Origin: Pontibacter sp. E15-1
Lineage (GTDB): Bacteria > Bacteroidota > Bacteroidia > Cytophagales > Hymenobacteraceae
Direction of reading: 5' to 3'
Length of the DNA stretch: 64,000 bases
Assembly (NCBI RefSeq): GCF_022601975.1
Contig: NZ_JAKVIR010000004.1
Coordinates: 62,001 to 126,000, forward strand
Part shown: one piece after another, positions 34,932 to 43,911 of the stretch
Layout: each line of letters opens with the position of its first letter
How positions within the stretch are numbered: position 1 is the first letter of the stretch
Made by a program: the position numbers and the translations under genes
The notes under the pieces: model-generated
Database searches by the model: none
Told to the model about the DNA's origin: nothing
What the model saw: only the letters and a program-made list of their open reading frames with translations

Positions 34932-36173
34932 ATGAGAAAAGCTTCTGTGTTACTTTGCGGCCTGTTGCTGGTTCTGGCAGGTTGCCGTGGCGGGTTGAGT
35001 TCATCCGAAAGGCTGGAGCCGATAGTGGAGCCGCGGGCGCAACCGGAGCTTGTGATGCAGCACAGCTACTACGCCAGTAACGACAGCCTGCACCTGCTCC
35101 TGCGCTTTGAGGACGCGAAGCGTGTGGTAAACCTGCCGCAAGTGGCCTTTGCCTATACCTATACCATAGCGGCAGGAGGTGCCGGGGAAAATAATGTGCT
35201 CCTACGGGATTCCATAGAAATCCCCCCGCAAAATGGCCAAGCTAACCAGGATTACCTGACGGCACGACTTGTGCTCCCCGGGTATGTGGTACAGTCGCCG
35301 CACGTGCTCCAACTGCGGATATGGCAAAAGCTGGCTGGGCAGGAGCGTATGGGCACCAGCTTCCGGCTGCCTCTGTCTGGCGGCATGCTACAGAAAAGCT
35401 ATCTGCTGGAAGACGCCGCCTCGGGTCAGCCCCTGCTCCAGAATTATACCACAACATCAGCCAGGCTTTTTGCGCGGCATTTTGGCCCAGTCTCCCCCGA
35501 TAGCATACAGGTGCAGCGCTTTGAATCGGACTTCAGGCCTGCCGTTCCGCCAATGTCTTCGCGCCCAACCGACGCACCACGCACCCTGTCGGCTACCGAG
35601 GTACAGACAATTGCCCCCTCAGACACGCTTCCGCTGCAACAGGCAGGCATTTACCTCCTCAACCCCGGAACGGCCTATACCAGGGGCCTGCTGGTGCTGC
35701 CCGGTCGTTTCCCGGAGATAACTAGGGCGGAGGAAATGCTGCAGCCCCTCGTATACCTGACCACTTCCAAAGAGCGGCGGGAGCTTTTGGCCGCGAACGA
35801 CACGAAAGCCGCCATCGACAGGTTCTGGCTGCAACTGGCCGGCGACGAGGCCTCGGCCCGGGCACTCATCCGGGAGTTTTACAATCGCGTGGAGTTGGCC
35901 AACCGCCTTTTCTCCTCGCACAAGGCAGGCTGGGCCACCGACAGGGGTATGCTTTACATCGTCTATGGCCAGCCCAGCCGCGTCACCGAATCCGGCGACA
36001 CCCTGACGTGGGTATACCTTGGCCAGCAGGATCGGCCTTACATCAAATTCGTTTTTACCAAAAAAGGGAATAACTTTACCGAAAATCATTATGAGCTGAT
36101 ACGGCGCCGCGAGTACGGGGAGAGTTGGTACAGCACTGTAGCAAAATGGAGAGCAGGCAAAACAAATACGTAG
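34932..36173 (+). CDS. GWxTD-domain lipoprotein
   Basis: The 413-aa product starts with a lipoprotein signal (RKASVLLCGLLLVLAGC, lipidated Cys near residue 17). The family-naming motif appears near the C terminus as GWATDRGMLYIVYGQPSRV, followed by TWVYLGQ and FVFTKKGNNF. GWxTD proteins are exported proteins typical of Bacteroidota; their biochemical function is unknown. ATG 34917, five codons upstream in frame, is an alternative start, but the signal peptide fits 34932 better, and both begin after the preceding terminator. The 3' end overlaps the rlmB start by about 28 bases, so the two genes are probably co-transcribed. Confidence 0.85.
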   Translation: MRKASVLLCGLLLVLAGCRGGLSSSERLEPIVEPRAQPELVMQHSYYASNDSLHLLLRFEDAKRVVNLPQVAFAYTYTIAAGGAGENNVLLRDSIEIPPQNGQANQDYLTARLVLPGYVVQSPHVLQLRIWQKLAGQERMGTSFRLPLSGGMLQKSYLLEDAASGQPLLQNYTTTSARLFARHFGPVSPDSIQVQRFESDFRPAVPPMSSRPTDAPRTLSATEVQTIAPSDTLPLQQAGIYLLNPGTAYTRGLLVLPGRFPEITRAEEMLQPLVYLTTSKERRELLAANDTKAAIDRFWLQLAGDEASARALIREFYNRVELANRLFSSHKAGWATDRGMLYIVYGQPSRVTESGDTLTWVYLGQQDRPYIKFVFTKKGNNFTENHYELIRRREYGESWYSTVAKWRAGKTNT

Positions 36174-36988
36174 GCAACCGTTCCGGTGACTACAGAGCAT
36201 CGAGTGAAAATAAAACCGAGATGATTTTCGGCATGCACCCCATTTTGGAGGCGCTCACGGCCGGGAAAGAGCTGGAGCGGATCTTCCTGTTGCGAGGCGC
36301 CAAGAGCCCGGCCACAGAAGAGCTGCTGCAACTGGCAAAGGACCTGGAAGTGCCTGTGGTAACGGTGCCGCTCGAAAAGCTGAACAAGCTGACGCGCAAA
36401 AACCACCAGGGAGCCGTGGCGCTGATTTCGCCGATCTCCTATGTGCCGCTGGCCGAAACGGTGACGGCGCTGTTTGAGCAAGGCAAAAACCCGCTTCTCC
36501 TGATACTGGACCGGATAACGGACGTGCGCAATTTTGGCTCCATCGCCCGAAACGCGGAGTGTATGGGGGTGGATGCCATCGTGATCCCGAGCCGTGGCGG
36601 CGCGCAGATAAATGCCGACGCCGTGAAAACTTCAGCGGGCGCCCTGCACCTGGTGCCGGTATGCCGCGAGCCGAACCTGAAGGAAACATTGGACTATCTC
36701 AAGGATTCCGGCTTCCAGATAGTGGCTTGTACCGAGAAAACAGAGGAGAACCTGACGGACATGGCCCTGGACATGGTGGGCCCCACGGCCATCATTATGG
36801 GCAGCGAGGAAGACGGCATTTCGCCGGAATACCTGAAGCGGGCAGATGCGAAAGTGCGCATCCCGCTGATCGGCAAGATCGGGTCGCTGAACGTGTCAGT
36901 GGCTACAGGCATCATCCTGTATGAGGCCATGCGCCAGCGCCTTCTCGATAGCGGCTACGCCAACCTCGGGAACGTGCAGAAACAGTAA
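36146..36988 (+). CDS. rlmB: SpoU-family 2'-O-ribose methyltransferase (23S rRNA, RlmB-like)
   Basis: The 280-aa enzyme has an N-terminal substrate-binding region (EMIFGMHPILEAL through KLNKLTRKNHQGAVALIS) and a knotted SPOUT methyltransferase domain. The three SpoU motifs are present: DRITDVRNFGSIARNAE, IIMGSEEDGIS and IPLIGKIGSLNVSVATGI. RlmB methylates G2251 (E. coli numbering) in 23S rRNA using AdoMet. ATG 36146 was preferred to 36125 because it shortens the overlap with the GWxTD gene and starts at a plausible basic N terminus; either is possible. A 19-bp-stem terminator follows. Confidence 0.92.
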   Translation: MESRQNKYVGNRSGDYRASSENKTEMIFGMHPILEALTAGKELERIFLLRGAKSPATEELLQLAKDLEVPVVTVPLEKLNKLTRKNHQGAVALISPISYVPLAETVTALFEQGKNPLLLILDRITDVRNFGSIARNAECMGVDAIVIPSRGGAQINADAVKTSAGALHLVPVCREPNLKETLDYLKDSGFQIVACTEKTEENLTDMALDMVGPTAIIMGSEEDGISPEYLKRADAKVRIPLIGKIGSLNVSVATGIILYEAMRQRLLDSGYANLGNVQKQ

Positions 36989-37009
36989 CCTGCGTTTATC
37001 CAAAATAGA

Positions 37010-37065
37010 AAAGGGCGAGGGCCGGAGAGTTATACATAGGTATAAATCTCCGGCCCTCGCCCTTT
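37010..37065. terminator. bidirectional terminator between rlmB and the GMP gene
   Basis: A perfect 19-bp stem (AAAGGGCGAGGGCCGGAGA) encloses an 18-nt loop; A- and T-runs at the two ends fit both directions. It lies between convergent genes. Confidence 0.85.
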
Positions 37066-37103
37066 AGTTTATGCAGGAGCTGTATCCTGTTCCTGCGGAG
37101 TGC

Positions 37104-38180
37104 CTATATGTAATCAGGCCCTTTTCTTGATTTAGCCTCTGCCATAAAGTCCTTTACCCGCTGCTCTTCGCCTTTCTTGCAGATCATCAGTACGTTGTTG
37201 TACTCGGCCACAATAAAATCCTCCAGGCCCTGCAGCACAACAAGCCTTTCTTTCGGCGTTTTCACGATGCAGTCCTTGGTGTCGTACATGATAACCTCAC
37301 CGTCGACCACATTGCCGTTCTCGTCCTTGTCGTTGATGGTATAAAGTGAGTTCCAGGTGCCCAGGTCAGACCAGCCGATGTCGGCGAGCAGCACGAACAC
37401 GTTGTCCACTTTCTCCATAATGCCATAGTCGATGGACACGTTGCGGCACTGCGAGTAGGCCCTCGTGATGAAGTTCTGCTCTTCCGGCGTGTTCATCACG
37501 GCGTTGCCCTCCTCGAAAATCTCCGAAATCTCGGGGAGCTGCTGCCGGAAGGCACGCAGGATACTTTGCGCGTTCCAGATAAAGATGCCCGAGTTCCACA
37601 CAAAGTCACCGCTCTCCAGAAACATCTGCGCGAGTTCCAGGTTCGGCTTCTCCGTAAACGTCTTCACCTTTTTAATGGGCTTGGATGCGTCATCGATATA
37701 TTGAATGTAGCCATACCCTGTGTCGGGGCGGCTGGGCGTAATACCCAGCGTGATCAGCACATCGTCCTGAGCGGCGGCGTCCACGGCGTCGGTGATCACG
37801 GAGGTGAACACATCCTGCTTCATCACCACGTGGTCGGAGGGGGTTACCACCAGATTGGCGTTGGGGTTCAGCTGCGCGATTTTGTAGGAGGCGTAGGCGA
37901 TGCAGGGGGCGGTGTTGCGGCCGACAGGCTCCAGCAGGATCTGGTTCTCGCTGAGTTCCGGCAACTGCTCCTGCACCAGGTTTTTATAGTCCTTGTTGGT
38001 TACCACGAAAACGTTCTCGGTCGGGCAAATGTCCTGAAAGCGTTTCATCGTCATCTGCAGCATGCTTTCGCCTGTGCCGAGCACGTCGTGGAACTGCTTG
38101 GGGTAATTGGTGCGGCTGAAGGGCCAAAAGCGGCTTCCGATGCCACCAGCCATAATTACCACATACGTGTCTTTTCTCAT
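37104..38180 (-). CDS. manC: mannose-1-phosphate guanylyltransferase
   Basis: The 358-aa enzyme makes GDP-mannose from mannose-1-phosphate and GTP for glycan synthesis. The nucleotidyltransferase signature opens the protein: MAGGIGSRFWPFSRTNYPKQF (about residues 10-30). VVTPSDHVV supplies the metal-binding Asp, and FVWNSGIFIW with SIDYGIMEK complete the sugar site. There is no isomerase extension, so it is the short monofunctional type. It lies 2 bases after the kdsD-like gene stop and is probably translated from the same message. Both genes feed surface-sugar synthesis. Confidence 0.93.
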   Translation of the reverse strand: MRKDTYVVIMAGGIGSRFWPFSRTNYPKQFHDVLGTGESMLQMTMKRFQDICPTENVFVVTNKDYKNLVQEQLPELSENQILLEPVGRNTAPCIAYASYKIAQLNPNANLVVTPSDHVVMKQDVFTSVITDAVDAAAQDDVLITLGITPSRPDTGYGYIQYIDDASKPIKKVKTFTEKPNLELAQMFLESGDFVWNSGIFIWNAQSILRAFRQQLPEISEIFEEGNAVMNTPEEQNFITRAYSQCRNVSIDYGIMEKVDNVFVLLADIGWSDLGTWNSLYTINDKDENGNVVDGEVIMYDTKDCIVKTPKERLVVLQGLEDFIVAEYNNVLMICKKGEEQRVKDFMAEAKSRKGPDYI

Positions 38181-38182
38181 AT

Positions 38183-39154
38183 CTATACTAAACCTTCTTT
38201 TAACAAATCGTGCAGGTGCACAAAGCCCCCAAATTTACCAGAATTTGTCACAATAACTTGTGTGATGCTTTTATTCTGCATAAGCACGAGCGCTTCCACA
38301 GCATACTCCGAGGCCTCGATGGTAAGCGGCGACGGGGTCATGATGTCGGCGGCGGTGATGCCCTCTATCGAGTCGTACTTGTTGAGCATGCGGCGCAGGT
38401 CGCCGTCTGTGATGATGCCGACCAGCGTCGCGCCGTCCTCAGAGAGCACTGCGGTGGCCCCCAGGCGCTTCGAGGAGATCTCGATAATGATCTCCTTCAG
38501 CCGGGCGTTGGCGGTAACGTGCGGCGACTCGTGCTGCGTGTACAGGTCTTCCACTTTCAGGTAGAGGCGCTTGCCCAGCGAGCCGCCGGGATGCAGGTGC
38601 GCAAAGTCGGCGCTACTAAAGCCCCGGGCCTCCAGCAGGCAGATGGCCAGCGCGTCGCCCAGGGCGAGGGCGGCCGTGGTGCTGGTGGTAGGGGCAAGGT
38701 TAAAGGGGCAGGCCTCGCGCTCCACGTGGGCGTTCAGGATAAAGTCGGCGCTTCGGGCCAGGTAGGAGTCGGTGCTCGAGACCATGGCCGCCAGTTGGGA
38801 GCCCTTGCGCTTCAGGAGCGGCACCAGCACTTTTATCTCGGGCGTGTTGCCGCTTTTGGAGATGCAGATCACGAAGTCGTCTTGCTGAATCATACCCAGA
38901 TCGCCGTGTATGGCGTCCGCGGCGTGCATAAAAAGGGCTGGCGTGCCAGTAGAATTCAGGGTGGAGACAATTTTTTGGGCGATGTTTGCGCTCTTGCCGA
39001 TACCCGTCACCACTACCCGCCCTTTGATGGACAGGATGGCCTCAACGCACTTTTCGAACCCTTCGTCGATGCCCTCCACCAAGTTGGCGATCGCCTCTGC
39101 TTCGAGCTGCAAGACTTTTTTTGCGGTCAGGGGTATATTATTTGAGAGATTCAA
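38183..39154 (-). CDS. kdsD: arabinose-5-phosphate isomerase (KpsF/GutQ family)
   Basis: The 323-aa protein has an N-terminal sugar-isomerase (SIS) domain (GRVVVTGIGKSANIAQKI, then ISKSGNTPEIKVL and PTTSTTAALALGDALA, about residues 40-175). Two CBS domains follow (about 205-320). It interconverts ribulose-5-phosphate and arabinose-5-phosphate, the first step to Kdo in lipopolysaccharide. Size and domain order match KdsD. It is the first gene of a two-gene unit with the GDP-mannose synthase gene, divergent from recQ across 65 bases. Confidence 0.93.
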   Translation of the reverse strand: MNLSNNIPLTAKKVLQLEAEAIANLVEGIDEGFEKCVEAILSIKGRVVVTGIGKSANIAQKIVSTLNSTGTPALFMHAADAIHGDLGMIQQDDFVICISKSGNTPEIKVLVPLLKRKGSQLAAMVSSTDSYLARSADFILNAHVEREACPFNLAPTTSTTAALALGDALAICLLEARGFSSADFAHLHPGGSLGKRLYLKVEDLYTQHESPHVTANARLKEIIIEISSKRLGATAVLSEDGATLVGIITDGDLRRMLNKYDSIEGITAADIMTPSPLTIEASEYAVEALVLMQNKSITQVIVTNSGKFGGFVHLHDLLKEGLV

Positions 39155-39156
39155 AT

Positions 39157-39164
39157 TAAATTTG
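39157..39164 (+). promoter_or_regulatory. -7 promoter element of recQ
   Basis: TAAATTTG matches TAnnTTTG exactly, 55 bases before the recQ start, in the divergent gap with kdsD. Confidence 0.45.
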
Positions 39165-39219
39165 TATAGTATACGCTAAGGAAGTAGGTTGCTACCTGAA
39201 TAAATTTTAGTACGGTTAC

Positions 39220-41400
39220 ATGTCGGTAAAACAAGAGATAAATCTCAAGAACAAATTAAAAGAAGTTTTTGGGTATAATCAATTTAGAGGGAATCAAGAG
39301 TTGATAATAAACAATATTATCAACGGCAAGAACACCTTTGTGATTATGCCAACGGGCGCGGGCAAGTCGTTGTGCTACCAACTGCCGGCGCTTTCATTGC
39401 CGGGCACCGCCATCGTTATCTCGCCGCTGATCGCGCTGATGAAGAACCAGGTGGACCAGCTGAACGCCTTTGGCGTGAATGCCCATTTCCTGAACTCCAC
39501 CCTGTCGAAGGCCGAGATAAACAAAGTGAAGAAAGAGACCATAGCGGGGGAGGTGAAACTGCTCTACGTGGCGCCTGAGTCGCTGACGAAGGAAGAGAAC
39601 ATCGATTTCCTGCGCAACTCCAATCTGTCTTTTGTGGCCATAGACGAGGCGCACTGCATCTCGGAGTGGGGCCACGACTTCCGGCCGGAGTACCGCCGCA
39701 TCCGGGGCATCATCGACCAGATCGGCAACCTGCCCATTATCGCCCTCACGGCCACGGCCACGCCTAAGGTGCAGCTCGACATTCAGCGCAACCTGCAGAT
39801 GGATGAGGCTTCGGTGTTCAAGTCCTCTTTTAACCGTACCAACCTATACTACGAGGTGCGCCCCAAGCACCAGACCAAGAAGCAGCTGATCCAGTATGTG
39901 AAGAAGCACAAGGGCAAGAGCGGCATTGTGTATTGCCTGAGCCGCAAGAAGGTGGAGGAGATTGCCGAGTTGCTGCGCGTGAACGACGTGAAGGCGCTGC
40001 CATACCATGCCGGCCTCGACTCGCAGATACGCATGGCCAACCAGGATGCCTTCCTCAACGAGGACGCCGACGTGATTGTGGCCACCATCGCCTTTGGTAT
40101 GGGCATCGACAAGCCGGACGTGCGCTTCGTGATCCATTACGACACCCCGAAGTCCATTGAGGGCTACTACCAGGAAACCGGCCGCGCCGGCCGTGATGGT
40201 ATGGAGGGCAACTGCATCATGTACTACAGCTACGACGACATCGTGAAGCTGGAGAAATTCAACAAAGACAAGCCCGTAACAGAGCGCGACAACTCCAAGC
40301 TGCTGCTGCAGGAGATGGCCTCTTACGCCGACTCGGCCGTTTGCCGCCGCAAGCAACTGCTGCATTACTTCGGGGAGGCCTACGAGAAAGACTGCGGCTT
40401 CTGCGACAACTGCCTGCACCCCAAAGAGCGCTTTGAGGCGCAGCAGGAAGTGCAGCTGGCACTGCGGGCGGCGGAACTGACAGGCGAGCGCTTCGGCATC
40501 GACCACCTGACGGCGGTACTGACCGGCCTGCGCAACCAGCATGCCACCAGCTACGAGCACGACAAACTGGAGGTGTTTGGGGCAGGCAAGGAGCATGATG
40601 TGCAGTTCTGGAGCTCTGTCATCCGGCAGGTGCTGCTCTCGGAGTATCTGGAGAAAGACATTGAGAGTTTTGGCGTGGTAAAGCTAACGCAGAAAGGGAG
40701 AGACTTTATCAGCAACCCGCATACTATCCAGCTCACCAAAGACCATAATTACGAACAGGAAGTGAAAGAGGACGAGGCGAAGGAGGAGACGCAGGCCTCC
40801 GCCGGACACGACGAGGTGCTTTTCGATTTGCTGAAGAGCCTGCGCAAAAAACTGGCAAAGGAGAAGAACTTGCCGCCGTATGTGCTGTTTCAGGACCCCT
40901 CGCTGAAGGAGATGGCCACCGTATACCCCACCACCCGGGATGAGCTGGCCTATATAGGCGGCGTGGGTATGGGCAAGGTGCAAAAGTTCGGAAAGCCTTT
41001 CCTGGAGCTGATCAGCAAGTATGTGGAGGAAAACGACATTGTGACGGCTGCAGACGTGGTGGTGAAGACCACTGTGAACAAGTCGAAGATCAAGATATAC
41101 ATTATCCAGCAGATTGATAAGAAAGTGGAGCTGGAGGAGATCGCGTCGGTCAAAGACCTGACCATGCAGGAGCTGATTGAGGAGATCGAGCATATCTGCT
41201 ACTCCGGCACGAAGCTAAACCTGAACTACTACATCAACAACGTGCTGGACCAGGAGCGCCAGGAGGAAATCTTCGACTACTTTATGAACGCCAGCACCGA
41301 CAACATCGCGGAGGCGCTAAAAGAGCTCGGTACCGACGATTATACCGAAGAAGACGTGCGGCTGATGCGTGTCAAGTTCCTCTCGGAGTACGCGAATTAA
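39220..41400 (+). CDS. recQ: ATP-dependent DNA helicase RecQ
   Basis: This 726-aa superfamily-2 3'-5' helicase processes stalled forks and recombination intermediates. Walker A is TGAGKSLCYQ (about residues 45-54), Walker B/DExH AIDEAHCISEWGHDFRPEY with the aromatic-rich loop, and motif VI QETGRAGRDG. The zinc-binding RQC region has CRRKQLLHYFGE and CGFCDNC. An HRDC domain (about 550-605, LPPYVLFQDPSL through GMGKVQKFG) follows, then a helical extension of about 100 residues of the HTH_40 type. The final extension is longer than in E. coli RecQ but common in Bacteroidota. It is the first gene of the recQ-purD pair, though a 171-base AT-rich spacer separates them. Confidence 0.97.
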   Translation: MSVKQEINLKNKLKEVFGYNQFRGNQELIINNIINGKNTFVIMPTGAGKSLCYQLPALSLPGTAIVISPLIALMKNQVDQLNAFGVNAHFLNSTLSKAEINKVKKETIAGEVKLLYVAPESLTKEENIDFLRNSNLSFVAIDEAHCISEWGHDFRPEYRRIRGIIDQIGNLPIIALTATATPKVQLDIQRNLQMDEASVFKSSFNRTNLYYEVRPKHQTKKQLIQYVKKHKGKSGIVYCLSRKKVEEIAELLRVNDVKALPYHAGLDSQIRMANQDAFLNEDADVIVATIAFGMGIDKPDVRFVIHYDTPKSIEGYYQETGRAGRDGMEGNCIMYYSYDDIVKLEKFNKDKPVTERDNSKLLLQEMASYADSAVCRRKQLLHYFGEAYEKDCGFCDNCLHPKERFEAQQEVQLALRAAELTGERFGIDHLTAVLTGLRNQHATSYEHDKLEVFGAGKEHDVQFWSSVIRQVLLSEYLEKDIESFGVVKLTQKGRDFISNPHTIQLTKDHNYEQEVKEDEAKEETQASAGHDEVLFDLLKSLRKKLAKEKNLPPYVLFQDPSLKEMATVYPTTRDELAYIGGVGMGKVQKFGKPFLELISKYVEENDIVTAADVVVKTTVNKSKIKIYIIQQIDKKVELEEIASVKDLTMQELIEEIEHICYSGTKLNLNYYINNVLDQERQEEIFDYFMNASTDNIAEALKELGTDDYTEEDVRLMRVKFLSEYAN

Positions 41401-41571
41401 TTGTTGATTGTCAAATTGTCGGTTGTTGCTTATATATAGTTCGGTAGCGCTGCCCTCTTAAGTATGGTTGCCCCGTCTCAATGATGGCCGGCTCTGCTGC
41501 GGATCGACAATAAACAATCAACAATTAACCACCAAATCAACCATCAACAACCAGCAATTAACAACCAACCA
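41401..41571. other. AT-rich spacer with short CAA-rich repeats
   Basis: 171 bases between recQ and purD. The last ~60 bases are a run of AACAATCAACAATTAACC-like repeats. No gene seen; it may hold the purD promoter. Confidence 0.4.
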
Positions 41572-42861
41572 ATGAACGTACTGATTATAGGATCCGGAGG
41601 CCGTGAGCATGCCATTGCCTGGAAGCTAAGCCAAAGCGAGTACTGCGACAAGATATTTGTGGCACCCGGCAACGCCGGCACAGCCCAGTATGGCACCACC
41701 GCTGCGGTAGACGTCCACAACTTCGACGAGCTTGCCAAGTTTGCCACCGACTTCAACATCATGATGATTGTGGTGGGGCCGGAGAATACATTGGTGGAGG
41801 GTATCCACGACTACTTTCAGGGTTCTGAGTACCTGAAGCATATCCTGGTGATCGGGCCAAAGAAAGCTGGCGCGATGCTGGAAGGGAGCAAGGACTTCTG
41901 CAAGGCCTTCTTTCAGCGCTACAACATCCCGACGGCGGCATACCAGACCTTCACTGAAGACACCTTTGCCCAGGCAACGGCCTACTTGCGCAGCCATACC
42001 TTCCCGGCCGTGCTGAAAGCGGATGGCCTTGCGGCAGGAAAGGGCGTGATCATCGCCCAGGACTACGACGAAGCCGTGGACGCCCTGGAGGACATGCTCC
42101 GCAACAAGCGCTTTGGCGCGGCCAGCAGCAAAGTAGTGATAGAGGAGTATCTGGAGGGCATTGAAGCGTCCGTGTTTATCCTGACGGACGGCAAAGACTA
42201 TGTGCTGCTGCCGGAGGCGAAAGACTACAAGCGCATCGGCGAGGGCGACACAGGCCTGAACACAGGCGGTATGGGGGCCGTTTCGCCGGTGCCGTTCGTG
42301 GACGACGTGTTTATGCAGAAGGTGAAGGAGCGCGTGATCGAGCCCACCATCCGGGGGATGCAAGAAGACAAGCTGGAGTATACCGGTTTCCTGTTCATCG
42401 GGCTGATGAACGTGAAGGGCGAGCCTTACGTGATTGAGTATAACGTGCGCCTCGGCGACCCGGAGACAGAGGCTATCCTGCCCCGCATCAAGTCAGATTT
42501 GTTTGAGTTGTTCCGTGCCCTGCACGACCACAAGCTGAGTGAGTTCAAGCTGGAGATAGACCCACGCACGGCCACCACGGTTTTCCTGGTGTCGGGGGGC
42601 TACCCGGAGGGGTTTGAGAAAGGGAAGGAAATCTCAGGTCTCGAAAACGTGCCTTCGGATGTGCTAGTGTTCCATGCGGGCACCAAAAGGGTGAACGGCA
42701 AGCTGGTGAACAACGGCGGCCGCGTGATCACGGTGACGGCCCTGGGCGACACCATGGAGGAGGCGCTGGAGAAAGCCAACGCCGCCGCCGCCGCCATTAC
42801 CTGGCAAGACCGCTACTACCGCCACGACATCGGTTTTGACTTGCGCGGCACGCTGGCGTAA
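41572..42861 (+). CDS. purD: phosphoribosylamine--glycine ligase
   Basis: The 429-aa enzyme joins glycine to 5-phosphoribosylamine with ATP in purine synthesis. It is an ATP-grasp protein: the N-terminal Rossmann part opens VLIIGSGGREHAIAWKL and the ATP-grasp loop is VLKADGLAAGKGVIIAQD. The metal-binding core is NTGGMGAVSP and GFLFIGLMNVKGEPYVIEYNVRLGDPETEA, followed by the closing domain with VITVTALGDTMEEALEKA. Length is normal. It is monofunctional, with no AIRS/GART fusion. A cluster of short palindromes follows. Confidence 0.97.
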   Translation: MNVLIIGSGGREHAIAWKLSQSEYCDKIFVAPGNAGTAQYGTTAAVDVHNFDELAKFATDFNIMMIVVGPENTLVEGIHDYFQGSEYLKHILVIGPKKAGAMLEGSKDFCKAFFQRYNIPTAAYQTFTEDTFAQATAYLRSHTFPAVLKADGLAAGKGVIIAQDYDEAVDALEDMLRNKRFGAASSKVVIEEYLEGIEASVFILTDGKDYVLLPEAKDYKRIGEGDTGLNTGGMGAVSPVPFVDDVFMQKVKERVIEPTIRGMQEDKLEYTGFLFIGLMNVKGEPYVIEYNVRLGDPETEAILPRIKSDLFELFRALHDHKLSEFKLEIDPRTATTVFLVSGGYPEGFEKGKEISGLENVPSDVLVFHAGTKRVNGKLVNNGGRVITVTALGDTMEEALEKANAAAAAITWQDRYYRHDIGFDLRGTLA

Positions 42862-42887
42862 CAGGATGTGTAGGTAAAGTCTGTGCT

Positions 42888-43003
42888 CTTCCGGACTTCC
42901 CAGTCCGGAAGCCGCCTGCCGGGGATTTCCTAATCCCCGTGGTCCTACTAACGCGGATTAGGAAATCCGCTTCAGGAAAAGTTTCGGATTAGGAAATCCG
43001 AAA
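42888..43003. repeat. cluster of four REP-like short palindromes
   Basis: Four small hairpins lie at 42888-42911 (10-bp stem), 42921-42938 (7), 42953-42970 (7) and 42982-43003 (9). Three share the core GGATTAGGAAATCC (one reversed); the first is a variant with CC/GG changes. All have 4-nt loops and lie downstream of purD. The pattern is that of bacterial REP elements spread by a dedicated transposase. Confidence 0.7.
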
Positions 43004-43049
43004 CAGCGGGGCACTTTGGTTATAATTATCAATGATATCTATAAAAATG

Positions 43050-43108
43050 AAGCACTATAAACAGCAAAGGCCGGTGAATCTCACCGGCCTTTGCTGTTTA
43101 TAGTGCTT
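43050..43108 (-). terminator. 28-bp-stem hairpin terminator of the bacilliredoxin gene
   Basis: A perfect 28-bp stem begins AAGCACTATAAACAGCAAAG and closes on a 3-nt loop. It lies 11 bases past the minus-strand stop. On the minus strand it continues into TCATTTTTATAG, a weak T-tract. It also separates the gene from convergent purD. Confidence 0.75.
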
Positions 43109-43119
43109 AACGCCGAAGC

Positions 43120-43539
43120 TTAGCAATACTCCTCAAACGCACCCTGCAGGTTGTCTACAATGCGGTTCAGCTCGTTGCCTTCGATGTGGTAGCGCTCGAT
43201 CATGTGCACCAACTCGCCGTCTTTGAACAGGGCGATGGAAGGGGAAGAGGGAGGGTATGGGAGCATCAGCTCACGTGCCTTGGCTACTGCTTCCTGCTCC
43301 ATGCCGGCAAAAACCGTTACCAGCTTCGTGGGCTTCTTGTCAGCGGCGGCCACAGATATTTTGAGGGCCGGACGTGCCTTGGCGGCTGCGCAGCCACACA
43401 CAGAGTTCACGGCCAGCAGCACAGTGCCTTCCGAGTTGATTGCCTGCTCTACTTGCTCTGGTGTTGTAAGTTGCTCAAAGCCCGCTGACGTAAGGTCCTC
43501 ACGGATAGGTGCAACCATATATTCGGGATACATTGCCAT
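43120..43539 (-). CDS. bacilliredoxin, BrxA/BrxB family
   Basis: The 139-aa thioredoxin-fold protein has the family active site CGC at residues 48-50 in AVNSVCGCAAAKARP. BrxA/B proteins remove bacillithiol from oxidised protein thiols in organisms that make this thiol; Cytophagales and relatives often do. The rest fits (VSVAAADKKPTKLVTVFAGMEQEAVAKARELM, then PPSSPSIALFKDGELVHMIERYHIEG). It is a single-gene unit with a strong promoter candidate (-7 at 43570-43577) and a long-stem terminator downstream. Confidence 0.92.
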   Translation of the reverse strand: MAMYPEYMVAPIREDLTSAGFEQLTTPEQVEQAINSEGTVLLAVNSVCGCAAAKARPALKISVAAADKKPTKLVTVFAGMEQEAVAKARELMLPYPPSSPSIALFKDGELVHMIERYHIEGNELNRIVDNLQGAFEEYC

Positions 43540-43911
43540 ATAAATTCAGTTTAATTTTGTGATGTTCTGCAAAGGTAACAAATCGCCGCTAAAAAAGTTG
43601 CCTTGGCACTCCCATAGATTTTAGACGATAGGCTATACATATAAAAAATTAAATATTTATTATTTTGTTTAGAATATATATAAACTTACTGATAAAGCAT
43701 AACTCTTTGAAGAATAGGGGGGTATAGCTAACAATCACAGTCGCGAAGCGCTTGAAATGCTGCCCTTTTTCGTATAAAACCTGGATTAATTTGTCTTTAA
43801 TTCAAGTTTTGTGGGGATAGTTGAAAGAGGGAGTGATTTTTTGGTATTTTTACGCAAGTGTTCGCGCGGCTGGTCACACAAACAACCAGACAAGTATAAT
43901 TTTTAGATCCC
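43540..43911. other. AT-rich divergent spacer, 372 bases
   Basis: No gene seen. It carries the bacilliredoxin promoter at its left end and presumably that of the 116-aa gene at its right. The middle (43620-43720) is very AT rich. Confidence 0.45.
43570..43577 (-). promoter_or_regulatory. -7 promoter element of the bacilliredoxin gene
   Basis: TACCTTTG on the minus strand matches TAnnTTTG exactly and is the same octamer as at the cold-shock gene, about 31 bases before the start. Confidence 0.5.
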
